Assembly (NCBI RefSeq): GCF_027595985.1
Contig: NC_073304.1
Span: 47,595,137 to 47,659,136 of the forward strand
Source of the DNA: Sorex araneus
Lineage: Eukaryota; Chordata; Mammalia; Eulipotyphla; Soricidae
DNA length: 64,000 nucleotides
Direction: 5' to 3'
Shown: positions 10,484 to 20,609 of the stretch, in pieces
Position numbering within the stretch: position 1 is the first letter of the stretch
Layout: every line of letters begins with the position of its first letter
Program-made: the position numbers and the translations under genes
Notes under the pieces: generated by a model
What the model was told of the DNA's origin: nothing
Database searches by the model: none
Seen by the model: the letters and a program-made list of their open reading frames with translations, nothing else

Positions 10484-10605
10484 CATACATATATATATAT
10501 ATATCATTTGTATCACTTGTCATCCCACTGTTCATCGATTTGCTTGAGCGGGCAATATATATATATATGTATATATATATACACACATACATACACACAC
10601 ATATA
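10418..10605. repeat. Compound microsatellite (AT/GT and AT/AC) around a LINE end
   Basis: (AT)n-(GT)n-(AT)n fills 10,418-10,504, and (AT)n-(AC)n-(AT)n fills about 10,555-10,605. The two arms are roughly reverse complements, and the 50 bp RTE 3' end lies between them. Short peptides of alternating Tyr/Ile or Cys/Val translated from here are repeat artefacts. Confidence 0.9.
10505..10554 (-). mobile_element. Minimal 50 bp RTE 3' end
   Basis: 'gtatcacttgtcatccc' followed by 'ttcatcgatttgcttgagcg' matches the last bases of the RTE LINE at 13,589-13,645. The terminal repeat is of the RTE kind (CACTTGTAT), not the SINE-R kind (CACTGT). It is truncated at the 5' end after about 50 bp and lands in an AT repeat, so the target duplication cannot be read. 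Confidence 0.75.
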
Positions 10606-10725
10606 TTTCTTTGTTTATTTTTTAGGAACTTCCTTATTGTTTCCATTGTGGCTGCTCCCTGATCCAGTTTATTTTCACCAATGGTAGACAAGGATTACCT
10701 CTTCTCCATATCCTTTACAATGTTT

Positions 10726-12029
10726 GTCATCTGGTCTTTTTTATTTTTTTTTAAATTTTTTTATTGAGTCACCATGTGGAAAGTTACAAAATTTTCAGGT
10801 TTAAATCTCAGTTATACAATGCTCGAATACCCATCCCTTCACCAGTGCACATATCCCACCACCAAGAATCCCAGTATAGCTCCACCCGGCACCCCCACAC
10901 CCCTAACCCCCCCACGCCCCTAGCCCCCCCACCCTTAGCCCTCCCGCCTGTGTAACTAATAAATTTCACTTTACTTTCACTTTGATTGCATACAATATTT
11001 CAACAAAACTCACTATTATTGTTTGGAGAGTCTCTCCCCTAAAGTCAGACCTGCTGAAAAGGAAGCATTAGATAATTTGTTTTCCATTACTGAGGATGAA
11101 GAGGTATGAGGTCGAGTGACCACACTTAGCGGCCTCTCGGTTTTGGGTTTCTGTATTTTAGTATTTTAGTAACTAAGTCCAGAGAGATATCTGCCAGAAG
11201 TTGCATCGTTGCCAACTTGTACTTCTCAGTTACATTATATTCCACAGATGAGTGCAATCTTTCTATGTCTGCCCCTCTCTTTATGACTCATTTCACTCAA
11301 CATGATACTTTCCATGTTGATCCATTTATATGCAAATTTCATGACTTCATGTTTTCTGACGGTTACATAGTATTCCATTGTGTAGATGTACCAGAGTTTC
11401 TTTAATCAGTCATCTGTTTGGGGGCACTCTGTTTTTTTCCAGATTCTGGCTATTGTAAACAGTGCTGCAATGAACATAGAAATACATATGCCATCTCTAC
11501 TATACCTTTTTGCCTCTCCGGGATATATTCCCAGGAGTGGTATTGCTGGGTCAAATGGAAGCTCAATTTCTAATTTTTTGAGAATCGTCCATATTGTTTT
11601 CCAAAAGGGCTGAACCAGTCGGCATTCCCACCAGCAGTGAAGAAGAGTCCCTTTCTCCCCGCATCCATGCCAACACCGGTTGCTTTTGTTTTTTGGGATG
11701 TGGGCCAGTCTCTGTGGTGTGAGATGATATCTCATGGTTGTTTTGATCTGCATTTCCCTGATGATTAGTGATGTGGAACATTTTCTTATGTGCCTCTGAG
11801 CCATTCGGATTTCTTCTTTAGGAAAGTTTCTGTTCATTTCATCACCCCATTTTTTGATCGGGTTGGCAGTTTTCTTCTTGTGGAGTTCAACCAGTGCATT
11901 GTATATCCTTGTTATCAACCCTTTATTGGATGGGTACTTTGGATGGGTACTGCGTAAATATCCTTTCCCATTCTGTAGATTGTCTTTGTACTTTGGTCAC
12001 TGTTTCTCTTGAGTCATCTGGTCTTTTTT
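10726..12029 (-). mobile_element. L1 insertion: ORF2 C-terminus and 3' UTR, 17 bp target duplication
   Basis: GTCATCTGGTCTTTTTT is present at 10,726-10,742 and 12,013-12,029. On the minus strand the element runs from ORF2 near 12,012 to the 3' end at 10,743, is 5' truncated, and is not inverted. A 170-codon open stretch (11,918-11,406) encodes the ORF2 C-terminal part, including a cysteine motif of the form C-x3-C-x7-H-x4-C (starting CWHGC) seen in L1 ORF2 proteins. The 3' UTR includes a C-rich tract (G-rich on the element strand) at 10,886-10,945. This is a remnant and encodes no complete reverse transcriptase. Confidence 0.95.
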
Positions 12030-12170
12030 AAATAACCAGATAACCTGACAGGTGTGTGGTCTGATTTGCATTTCCCTGACTAATAGTGGTGGTAAGCACT
12101 TTTTTTTTTAATTGGTTAGCCATTTGTATATTTCCTTGAGAAAAATTAAGTCTAATATCTCTGCTCATTT

Positions 12171-12354
12171 CTTTCTTTTTTCCTTCTTTGGCTTTTTGGG
12201 TCATAGCCGATGATGCACAGGGGTTACTCCTGGCTTTGCACTCAGGATTTACTCCTGGCGGTGCTCAGGGGACCATATGGGATACTGGGAATCAAACCCA
12301 GGTTGGTCATTTGCAAGGTAAATTCCCCACCCACTCTAATATCACTCCAGTCCC
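12171..12354 (-). mobile_element. SINE-A
   Basis: T-rich tail at the left, 'tttggctttttgggtcatag', 'tactcctggctttgcactca', complementary B box 'gggaatcaaacccaggttgg', and head end 'tatcactccagtccc'. It is well preserved and lies at the end of the older L1. Confidence 0.92.
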
Positions 12355-12487
12355 TTCTCTACCCATTATTCATCAGCTTTTAGTTCTTCCTAGCATTGAG
12401 CTCTATGATTTCTTTACATATTTTACATTTTACCCTTATTGGATAAATAAGTAACTCATAATATGTTATATAAGTATTGATCACTAT

Positions 12488-12785
12488 ATCAGAGCTTAGC
12501 AAACCTTGCTATATTCTGGTTTTTCTTTTTGCTTGGTATATAAGCTAATAAAAGTTTATAAATGTTTACCTTCTCAGAAAAAAATTTCAAATATAATTTT
12601 TGACATGAAAATACATTAAATTCAAATTTATGTGTCTATAAATCATGCTTTATTAGAACACAGTATGCCTATTTTCATATGTTATTTATGGCTGCTTTTG
12701 TGTTATTAATGGCCAAGACCATATGACCTGCAAAACCTAAAATACTCATTTTCACACCCTTTAGAGAAACAGATTCTTGCTTTTC
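12488..12785 (-). mobile_element. Ancient hAT-Charlie-type DNA transposon
   Basis: The left end 'cagagcttagcaaacctt' resembles the CAGnGnTnnGCAAAC terminus of an old mammalian hAT family. On the complementary strand the interior has 'ggttttgcaggtcatatggt', 'aaaagcagccataaata' and 'gtgttctaataaa', in the order of that family. It is non-autonomous and heavily mutated. Confidence 0.65.
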
Positions 12786-13576
12786 TCTTCAAGTACTTTT
12801 AGACACATGGTCTTATACAATCTATACTTTCAGTGAATTGTTCTGTCAGTAGTAGAGGATAAGGGAAGTGTGCGATTTAACTTTAAATCAACATAACCAA
12901 ATTTGTGTTCCTAAATTTCTAGATGCTGCTGAAGCTGGCAGGACAATGAAGGGAGCTGTTCATATTGTATCAGAAAAAAAAATTTTCAAATGAACATGGA
13001 GAATGATCAATTGAAGTAAGCATTTAGTTCAAATGAAATGCTACAGGTACAAAAGGAGAAAATCCTGAGGGTAAATACGGCATTAATATTCTGATGGATC
13101 TTGTCTGGTTAACCAGTTGAATAATGATGTCACAATGTCACGCATTTGTTTAGGTTAGGTATAGCTGTCCAAACCTAACATAAATAAGCTTAGGTTAAAT
13201 AGCAGTGCTAATCCTATCCACTTAAGACCAAAACTTCAAACTCAGGGACTGCGTTTTAGTTCTGTGGACCCCTCTTATAATGCACTCCATCCAAAAAGGC
13301 TTTTGAAACCATTTTGGATGGAGTGTTTGGATTGTAGAGCTCCAAATGGGACCAAGAGTTTATAAAAAGATATAAATGAAGAGAAACAGATGCATGAAGA
13401 GGGGTCAAATAAACTCTTATTTTATAACTGAGGAATAAAGGAGCATCTTTAAGCCTGTAGAACAAGGACTGGATGAGAAACAATAGCTTAATACATAGCC
13501 ATTTATGCACTGGTTTTGCCATTTATGCGCTGGTTTTTAATCTATCTAAAACTGTCAAATATTCCTTATCTATTTG
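12786..13576. other. No gene; contains a perfect 14 bp-arm hairpin
   Basis: No repeat family was recognised. At 13,283-13,296 and 13,312-13,325 the arms CACTCCATCCAAAA and TTTTGGATGGAGTG are exact reverse complements around a 15 nt loop. 'taggttaggtatag' and 'taggttaaatag' recur nearby. Confidence 0.5.
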
Positions 13577-15646
13577 ATATATCAAAATCACTTGTATTGC
13601 TTGTATTACTTGTCATCCCGTTGATCTTCAATTTGCTTGAATGGGCCCCAGTAACGTCTCCATTTGTCCCTGTTATGTGCTAGTATAGCCCAATGGTATC
13701 TATTAGCTCCAGGAACACAAAGAGCCTCATACTGTTCGTTCAGGGTTTTGACGAAGTCTGACCATCTCGTAGGTGAGTGGCCACATTGTCTTTTGACATC
13801 CCACGGAATCCAGTCGGTAACAGCTCTAGTCCAGTGGTTGTCTCTAAATCACATTACATGTCTGGCCCATCTGACTTTCGATGTCTTGGCAAATGAGACA
13901 GCATCCCTGATTCTTTTTTTTTTTTTTTTGCCTTTTGAGTCACACCAAGCAATGCTCAGGGGTTACTCCTGACTCTGCACTCAGGAATTACTCCTGATAT
14001 GCCTGGGAGACAATATGGGGTGCCAGGGATCGAACCACATGCAGGGCAAACACCCTGCCTTGCTGTGCTATGGCGCCAGCCCCAGCATCCCTGATTCTTG
14101 ATCGTGGATGGAGGTCAGAACTCCGGATTCCTTCTATCACTTGAGTGAAATGTGATATTCCAAGGAGAGCTCTTTCAATTCCTCTTTGGGATACCTAAAT
14201 AGCATTCTAATTTGTTTTCCTAGGTCCCAGGTCTCTGAGGTGTATGTTAGTGCAGGAAGAACGGTGGAGTCAAAAAGCTGTGCCCAGAGCCAGAGGCTCT
14301 TTGTCCTCTTAACCTCTTCTTTGACGCTCTTGAAGGTGTTCCACACTGCTCTCTTCCTCCTGTGCAGTTCTGATGCCAAGTCATTCCTCATATTGAGTTT
14401 TTGACCCAGGTACACATAGCTGCTGCATTAGGAGCTGTTTGTTCCATTGAGAGCAAATGGAATGTCAGAGACTAGTTTATTTTTCACAAACATTGTCTGG
14501 GTGAGATTCAGCTATAGATTGACCTTTCCACACTCACGGTCGAAGTCAGCCAGCATTTGTGCCACTTGGCTAATGTTTGGTGCTATGAGAATGATGTCAT
14601 CAGCAAAGCAGAGGTGGTGTAGTTGCCGACCGTCTATCTTCACTCCCATTCATTCCCATTCCAGTTGTCACATGATGTTCTTGAGGGTGGCACTGAAGAG
14701 TTTCGGTGAATGGTATCACCCTGTCGAATCCTTCTCTTTATGTCGATAATCACTTCCTTGTAGAATGGTGATATCCTGGTGGTGAATCCGTAATACAGCT
14801 CATGGAGGATCTTGATGTACTGAGTTTGAATGCCCTGTTTGGCAAGGGCTTCGATGACCACTTCAGTCTCAACAGAATTAAAGGCCTTCTTTAAATCGAT
14901 GAACATTAGACAGAGTGGTATCTTGAACTCTTGCAAAACTTCAATGAGCTTGGTCACCATGTGGATGTGGTTGATGGTGCTGAATCCTTTTCAGAACCTG
15001 GCTTGCTTGCATGGTTGTCCTTCATCTAGTGTTCTGCCATTAAGGATGACTTGAGTGAACAACTTGTAGACGATGCAGATTGGGTGATAGTTGCCGATGT
15101 CATGGATGTCTCCGTTCTTGTACAACAGAACGGTCCTGCTGGTTTTACATTGGGACAGAACCTTGCATTCGGACAAGTAGCATGTGAAGAGCCAAGCCAG
15201 TGTATTGATGAGTACTGGCGGCAGATTCTTTAGGTGTTCAGGTCTGACCTTGTCTGCACCGGGTGCCGTACGCATCTTTTCCGATGAAATGGTGTGTCAT
15301 ATTTTGGAAGGGAGAACATTGGGAATGACATAATTATCCTGCAGAATTTGTTATGTGGGCAGGTGGACATGGCTATCAAAGAGATTTGAGTAGAAGTTGT
15401 GAATAATCCTCTCCATAGCCCTTCTGAAAGATCAGGATGTTGTAGGGCAGTCATCTTGGTCTTGTAGTTGGCAAAGGACAGGCAAGCATTGCAAATACTT
15501 TTCCTAGCTTCTGCCACATCAGAGAACACTGATGTTCTCCCTTTGAGGTCTTCCTTTGTCGCTTCTCTGCACAGCTTTGTGAGCTCAGACATTAGCTTGT
15601 GATTGCCTGAGGCTCATGCCAAACCATATTGACAATATATCAAAAT
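13577..15646 (-). mobile_element. RTE-type LINE insertion (RTE1_Sar-like), 5' truncated
   Basis: ATATATCAAAAT flanks the insertion at 13,577-13,588 and 15,635-15,646, so the copy spans 13,589-15,634, including a later SINE-A. On the minus strand it encodes, in broken frames, the linker and reverse transcriptase of an RTE-clade LINE: a 'SFANYKTKMTAL' block near 15,480, 'RTAPGADKVRPEHLKNLPP' near 15,270-15,210, 'FIDLKKAFNSVETE' near 14,900, and the catalytic FADD box at 14,607-14,596. The C-terminal region runs to WRRYWGPFKQ and then DDK. The stop codon (TAA) is at 13,608-13,606, only 17 bp from the 3' end of the insertion, which consists of degenerate 9 bp repeats. The apurinic endonuclease domain is lost by truncation. 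Frameshifts make it dead. RTE1_Sar is the likely family from memory; a similarity search would settle it. Confidence 0.93.
13900..14099 (-). mobile_element. SINE-A inserted into the RTE copy, 16 bp target duplication
   Basis: AGCATCCCTGATTCTT at 13,900-13,915 recurs at 14,084-14,099. Between them lies a minus-oriented SINE-A with a T-rich tail, 'ggttactcctgactctgcac' and 'gctatggcgccagcccc'. The head region around the B box is shortened ('gatcgaaccacatgcaggg'). It interrupts the C-terminal coding part of the RTE and is therefore younger. Confidence 0.95.
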
Positions 15647-16200
15647 GATCTTATAAAATGATCCTTAAAGGAATTCAATGAGTTAATGTTCAAAGAGCAT
15701 TACAAATTCCAAAACATAAGCAAATGTGGAGCAATGTTATTTCTAGTAAGCAGACTGGGACAGTCATTACCTTGACACACTGAAGAATTATTCCATACAG
15801 GTACACCACACAAAAGTGGTCCAATGAAGCCAACAAAAGCAGCTAGTCCACTGCTTTGACTTAGACTGAATTCATCAGGGAGAGGAGCACCTTTTTCTTT
15901 TCCCAAAGCATCTTCTGTTTGTCAGAATATGCAGCCACCCATGGGAGTTAGTGTTCATCAATCATTCTCAGAGAGGTGCTGTGTAGGCCTTACATATTTA
16001 TAGACAGTTATACAGCAAAATTTTAGATGCAAGAATAGTCAGGGGGATAGTGCTGGGTTGTTGTTTTTCCTCTCTTCAGAGGAAATGGAATGTTTTCTGA
16101 ACTCAGAGGAAAGAATTAAGCCTGGCAAAAAGAAAGCTCTCTCTTCAGCTAAAAGAGTTCAGTTATTAGCCCATGTGCAGTGAGACTAGAATACCCATCT
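15647..16200. other. No gene between two RTE insertions
   Basis: Unique-looking sequence without a conserved frame, about 550 bp long, separating two independent RTE insertions in the same orientation. Confidence 0.4.
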
Positions 16201-17778
16201 TTGCAAAATCTTCACTTGTATCACTTGTCATCCTGTTGCTCATTGAGTTGCTTGAGAGGGTGCCAATAACTTGTCTCCATTCATCTCTGTCATGTGGTAG
16301 TGTAGCCCAATGGCGTCTACTTGGTCCAGGAACATGAAGAGCCTCAAACTGTTTATTCAGGGTCTTGACGAAGAAGTCTGACAATCTCCTAGGTGGGCAG
16401 CCACATGGTCTTTTGACATCCCATAGAATCCAGTCGATAACAGCTCTAGTGCAGCGGTCATCTCTAAATTGCATTACGTGTCTGGCTCATCTGATTTTCG
16501 ATGCCTTGGCAAATGAGGCACCGTCCATGATTCTCAATCAACGATGGAGGTCAGAACTCCAGATTCCTTCTCTTACTTGAGTGAAATGTGATACTCCAAG
16601 CATAGCTCTTTATTTTTTATTTTTTATTTTACTGAATCACCATAAGATAGTTACAAGCTTTCATGTTTGGGTTACAATCTCACAATGATCAAACACCCAT
16701 CCCTCCACCAGTACACATTCCCCACCATCAATATGCTGGGTATATCCCCCCTATCCCACCCTCCCCCTGCCTCCATGGCAGACAATATTCCCCATACTGT
16801 CTCTCTACTTTTGGGCATTATGGCTTGCAACACAGATGCTCAGAAGTCATCATGTTTGTCTTATTATCTATTTTCAAATAGCTAAAGCAATCCTTGGAAA
16901 AAAGATGGGTGGCGTCACCTTCCCCAACTTCAAACTTTACTACAAAGCAGTAGTAATTAAAACAGCATGGCATTGGGGTAAAAACAGACCTGCAGACCAA
17001 TGGAACAGAGTTAAATATCCTGTCATAGACCCCCAAGCATATGGCCACTTAATCTTTGACAAGAAATGCAAAGTGGAACAAGGAAAACCTCTTCAACAAG
17101 TGGTACTGGGAAAACTGGATAGCTACCTGCAAAAAAATGAACTCTGACCTCTGTCTAATGCCAGGCACAAAAGTCAGATCAAGTTGAGGACCTCAACTTT
17201 CAGATTAAATACCTCAATATCAGACATGAATCTATAAGGTACATACAAGAAAATGTAGGCAGAACTCTCCATGACATTGAAGCTAAAAGCACCTTTAAGG
17301 ATGAAACAGCACTGACCATGCAAGTGGAAGCAAACATAAGCAAATGGAACTACATCAAACTAAGAAGCTTCTGCACTTCAAAAGAAACAGTGATCAAAAT
17401 ACAGAAAGAGTCCACAGTATGGGAAAGAATATTTACCCAATATCCATCTGATAGGGGATTAATATCCAGTATATACAAGACACTAGTAGAACTGTATAAG
17501 AAAAAAACCTCCAACACCATCAAAAAATGAGGAGAAGAAATGAACAGAAATTTTCTCAAAAAAGAAATGCAAATGGCCAAAGGCACATGAAAAAATGCAT
17601 AGCTCTTTCTATTCCTCTTTGGGTGACCCAAATAGCATTCTTATCCTGTTTTTGTAGGGCCCAGGTCTCTGAAGCATATGTTATTGCAGGAAGAATAGCA
17701 GTGTTGAAAAGATGAGCCTGGAGCCAGAGCTTCAGATATGGTATTGGAGCTGCCAATGCAGCAGTGTTGCAAAATCTT
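16201..17778 (-). mobile_element. Second RTE LINE insertion, split by an L1
   Basis: TTGCAAAATCTT is present at 16,201-16,212 and 17,767-17,778. The RTE parts are 16,213-16,611 and 17,609-17,766, about 557 bp in total, all on the minus strand and restricted to the C-terminal coding region. An open stretch (16,474-16,166) encodes 'DVKRPCGCPPRRLSDFFVK' and 'HWATLPHDRDEW', matching the RTE C-terminus. A 2-nt insertion just after that shifts the frame; the other frame then reads YWHPLKQ..DDK to a stop close to the end. The terminal repeat 'acttgtatcacttgtcatcc' matches the RTE form. The copy is severely 5' truncated. Confidence 0.93.
16600..17608. mobile_element. L1 with 5' inversion inserted in the RTE copy, 12 bp target duplication
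   Basis: GCATAGCTCTTT occurs at 16,600-16,611 and 17,597-17,608. The left part (16,612 to about 16,878) is an L1 3' UTR on the minus strand with its tail as T-rich sequence. The right part (about 16,879-17,596) is L1 ORF2 on the + strand, with open stretches encoding '[18 protein letters not shown]' and '[18 protein letters not shown]'. Opposite orientation of the two parts inside one target duplication is the hallmark of twin priming. Confidence 0.93.
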
Positions 17779-18128
17779 ATACAACAAAATTAAAGCCTTC
17801 TAACTGTATGCTTCTGAACTTCCCCCTGTTACTCCTGGTCCTCTGATTCTTTCATTTTCCTGAAATTCATCCCTTTGTCTGATTACCCCCATCATAAAAC
17901 AAAGAAGTTGTTTCTTTTTCTTGGTGTTGTAGTTTATCAAGACCCAAGCTGTACTATGTACCGTGATAAAAAAATAAGAAAAAGAGAAAGCATTAGAAAA
18001 TTTCAGGCTTTGTGTCTTGTGTTCTGTGCATTTATCTTATTTATAACATTTCACAATCATTTTTTATTGATCAATCTATTCATATTATAGAAATGATCCC
18101 TAAAAGTATGAACTGGAGTGATAGAAAT
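17779..18128. other. No gene seen
   Basis: AT-rich unique-looking sequence. Just before the next SINE, 'actggagtgatag' occurs twice (about 18,113 and 18,130), which may be a small local duplication of the SINE head. Confidence 0.4.
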
Positions 18129-18368
18129 CGACTGGAGTGATAGCACAGCAGGTAGGGCTTTTGCCTTGCACTCGGACGATCCGGGTTCGATTCCCTCGTC
18201 CCTCTTGGAGAGACCGGCAAGCTAGTGAGAGTATCCTGACCAGAAGACAGAGCCTGGCAAGCTCCCTGTGGCACATTTGATATGCCAAAAACAGTAACAA
18301 GTCTCACAATGGAGACATTACTGGTGCCCACTTGAGCAAATCAGTGAGCAAAGGGACAAAAATGCTAC
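18129..18368 (+). mobile_element. SINE-R
   Basis: Head 'gactggagtgatagcacagc' with B box 'ccgggttcgattccc', body 'agaccggcaagctagtgaga' and 'gatatgccaaaaacagtaac', RTE-like block 'gcccacttgagcaaatcagt', and tail of 'tgctacag' type. It is moderately diverged. Confidence 0.92.
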
Positions 18369-19340
18369 AGTGCTAATCTATTCAACTTTGGAAACTAGTC
18401 TGTAAAAATTCTTCTCATAGGGTGATTCTTTCTGTACATAAGTAAAAAGTAGCTTTCATAGTGAATAAGGTAGACTGTAGACATCAGCAGTGATCATTCT
18501 GATTTCTCTGAGCCAGGAGAGGAAATACGTATTGTTAGATTGTGTCAAATTTATCTTAAAATGATTTCAGTAGACTGATCTCCCATCCACTTTTGGAAAT
18601 TCTGCAGAAATTATGACTATGCTTTCATGGACTGAAATAATGGCTTTTGTCTTTAAAAAACTTTATTCAGAGAATTCTACTTTCAGTAAATTTTTTGGAA
18701 AGCAATAATTTATGTTTTATATTTAAATTTGCTCTACAGAGGAGGAACATGTGTCCTTTCAACAAATAGTCCATGACCTAGAAATCCTACTTAAAATGTA
18801 TTCAAAGAAGGAGGAGATGCTCATACACTTATTAAGGAGTACATTATCAGTATCATTATATGCTATATAGCCTTTGATTACAATTCTATAAGATGCAGAC
18901 AAATATGATCCTTGTTTAACAGATGAGATAAGGAAGTACCATTGGAATGATATTAAATGTTGAAATCAGGATCATACGAAAGTCAAAAACTAAATGAAGA
19001 TTGACCCATTAACCTCTTCAGGTTCTATTTGGGCTATTCTTTATGTGAAAAAAGCAGGAAAAGTAGCTTATTTTGAAGGATACTCTTAGAGATAAATACG
19101 CAGATAATTCAACTGAGTTGCTTTAGAAGATAAATTGAATTAATTCACTCAGCCTCCTGGTGCATTTTCTAGATCATATGGTTTAAGGATTATTTTCAGG
19201 GTTTATGCATAGCATACTGAGATAGGATGAGATAGGAGATGATTAATCTACTTTTCATTGTGCTTCATATCTTTACATTTGTGAATATACACAATTTTTT
19301 TTGTTCTTTTGTTTCACTATCCACCAATGTAACTCTGTTC
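18369..19340. other. No gene; one probable MIR remnant
   Basis: Around 18,860-18,960 the order 'ctataagatgcagacaaata' then 'ttgtttaacagatgagataa' resembles a minus-oriented MIR core. The rest is unique-looking AT-rich sequence. Confidence 0.45.
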
Positions 19341-19686
19341 AAAACTGAATGGGGGAGGTTGGAAGATGTGAACTGAAAGTAGACTATAGATCGAACAAGA
19401 AGGCCACTCAATACCTCTATTGCAAACTACAACACCCAAAAGGAGAGAGAACAAAAGGGAATGTCCTGCCACAGAGGCAGGGTGGGGGTGGGAGATGTGA
19501 TGCGGGTGGTGAGAGGGATACTGGGATCATTGGTGGAGGGGAGTGGGCACTAGTGGAGGGATGGGTAAACGATCACTGTATGAGTGAAATGCAAACACAA
19601 AAGTTCATAAGTTTGTAACTGTACATCACAGTGATTCTCTAATAAAAAATTAAGACAACAACAACAACAAAAACTGAATGGGGGAG
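19341..19686 (+). mobile_element. L1 3' UTR insertion, 17 bp target duplication
   Basis: AAAACTGAATGGGGGAG lies at 19,341-19,357 and 19,670-19,686. The insertion (19,358-19,669) ends 'cagtgattctctaataaaaa' plus a short A/C-rich tail. It belongs to the L1 subtype with 'caacacccaaaaggagagag' and 'cctgccacagaggcagggtg', distinct from the G-tract subtype at 7,107. Confidence 0.92.
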
Positions 19687-19858
19687 CCAAGGAGATAGAC
19701 AGTGGGTAGGACACTTGCCTTGCACATGGGTGACCTCGGTTTGATCTCCAGCATCCTGTATGGTCCCCAGGGCGCTGCCTGAAGAAATTCCTGAGAGAAG
19801 AGCCAGGAATAATCTCTGACCATAACAGGTGTGGCCCCAAAATAAAAACAAACAAATT
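19681..19858 (+). mobile_element. SINE-A
   Basis: 'ggggagccaaggagatagac', 'gacacttgccttgcacatgg', B box 'ctcggtttgatctcc' and 'ggtgtggccccaaaataaaa' give head, promoter and tail. Its first bases form the target sequence duplicated by the preceding L1, so that L1 landed at its 5' edge. Confidence 0.85.
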
Positions 19859-19875
19859 AACAAAAACCTAAATGT

Positions 19876-20032
19876 GCTGGAGCCAAATAGATAGTACACC
19901 AGGTAAGATGGACCCAGGTTTGATCACCTGCCTTCCATATGATCCCCAAGACCCACCAGGAGTGATTTCTGAGTGCAAAACCAGTAATAAACCCCAATAG
20001 TTGCTGGGTGTGGACTAAAAACAAAAACAAAA
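19876..20032 (+). mobile_element. Diverged SINE-A
   Basis: 'gctggagccaaatagatagt', 'gacccaggtttgatcacc', 'gatccccaagacccaccagg' and 'gctgggtgtggactaaaaac'. The stretch with 'gccttgcac' is deleted from the head. Confidence 0.8.
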
Positions 20033-20600
20033 TTCCTGATCTCAAGAAATTAAAATAGAATTAGAGAGGCTGATTCAAAATGAAAAATGTAAGTATAATT
20101 CCTATGTTTAAAGCTGATAAAAACAACTGTAGTTCACTTAACAAGTCTAGTTTTGATGACTATTGAATACAAAATGAACAATCTCTTCCAAGTCCTTTCT
20201 TTCTAAACAAACATTGAAATTTCCACACATGCACCCTGGAATCCAATGCTGAATTTTGGGTACTGAAGCAACAGCGCATAATGAAGCCAAAGTTCTGAGT
20301 ATCTGATTCTGAGAGCCCTTGAGAAGTGCTTCTGCTGATGGACTATTTGCTTCATTCAAGATTGAGTGTCTCACTCCCACTTAGTGGTCCACTACGCTAT
20401 TCCTCTCATATGGGAGAGGGAGTCTAATTTATCCCAATTTTTTCACCCTATATCTGTTATTACCAAGCCCGATTCAGTCAAGGTTCTTGGGGTACAGCGG
20501 TGAGCAAGACAAAGTCCCTCTTCTCACAAAACTTCTGTTTCTAATAGAGAGTATACAATTTTGTCAAAACAAACTCCTAAAGAAGAAATTTAAAATAAGG
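20033..20600. other. No gene; probable L2 remnant at 20,470-20,590
   Basis: 'ggtacagcggtgagcaagac' followed by 'aagtccctcttctcacaaa' resembles the L2 3' region on the + strand. The remainder is unique-looking. Confidence 0.5.
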
Positions 20601-20609
20601 GCCTGAGTT

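Larger units (their letters stand above)
9840..12170 (-). mobile_element. Older L1 ORF2-end fragment split by later insertions
   Basis: Two pieces, 9,840-10,253 and about 12,030-12,170, read on the minus strand as one older L1. The first has 'tttatggctgaataatattc' and 'tactgcaatgaacatagg'; the second continues with 'tgatttgcatttccctgact'. Between them lie a SINE, microsatellite tracts, a 50 bp RTE end and a younger L1. The younger L1's target duplication sits in the older element. Confidence 0.7.

Noticed and set aside
10365-10691. Tyr/Ile- and Cys/Val-rich open stretches on both strands
   Set aside because: Products of AT, GT and AC dinucleotide repeats.
13589-17766. Contamination of the assembly by nematode DNA
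   Set aside because: Both RTE copies have perfect 12 bp target duplications, lie in shrew-type sequence and are interrupted by shrew SINE-A and L1 copies.
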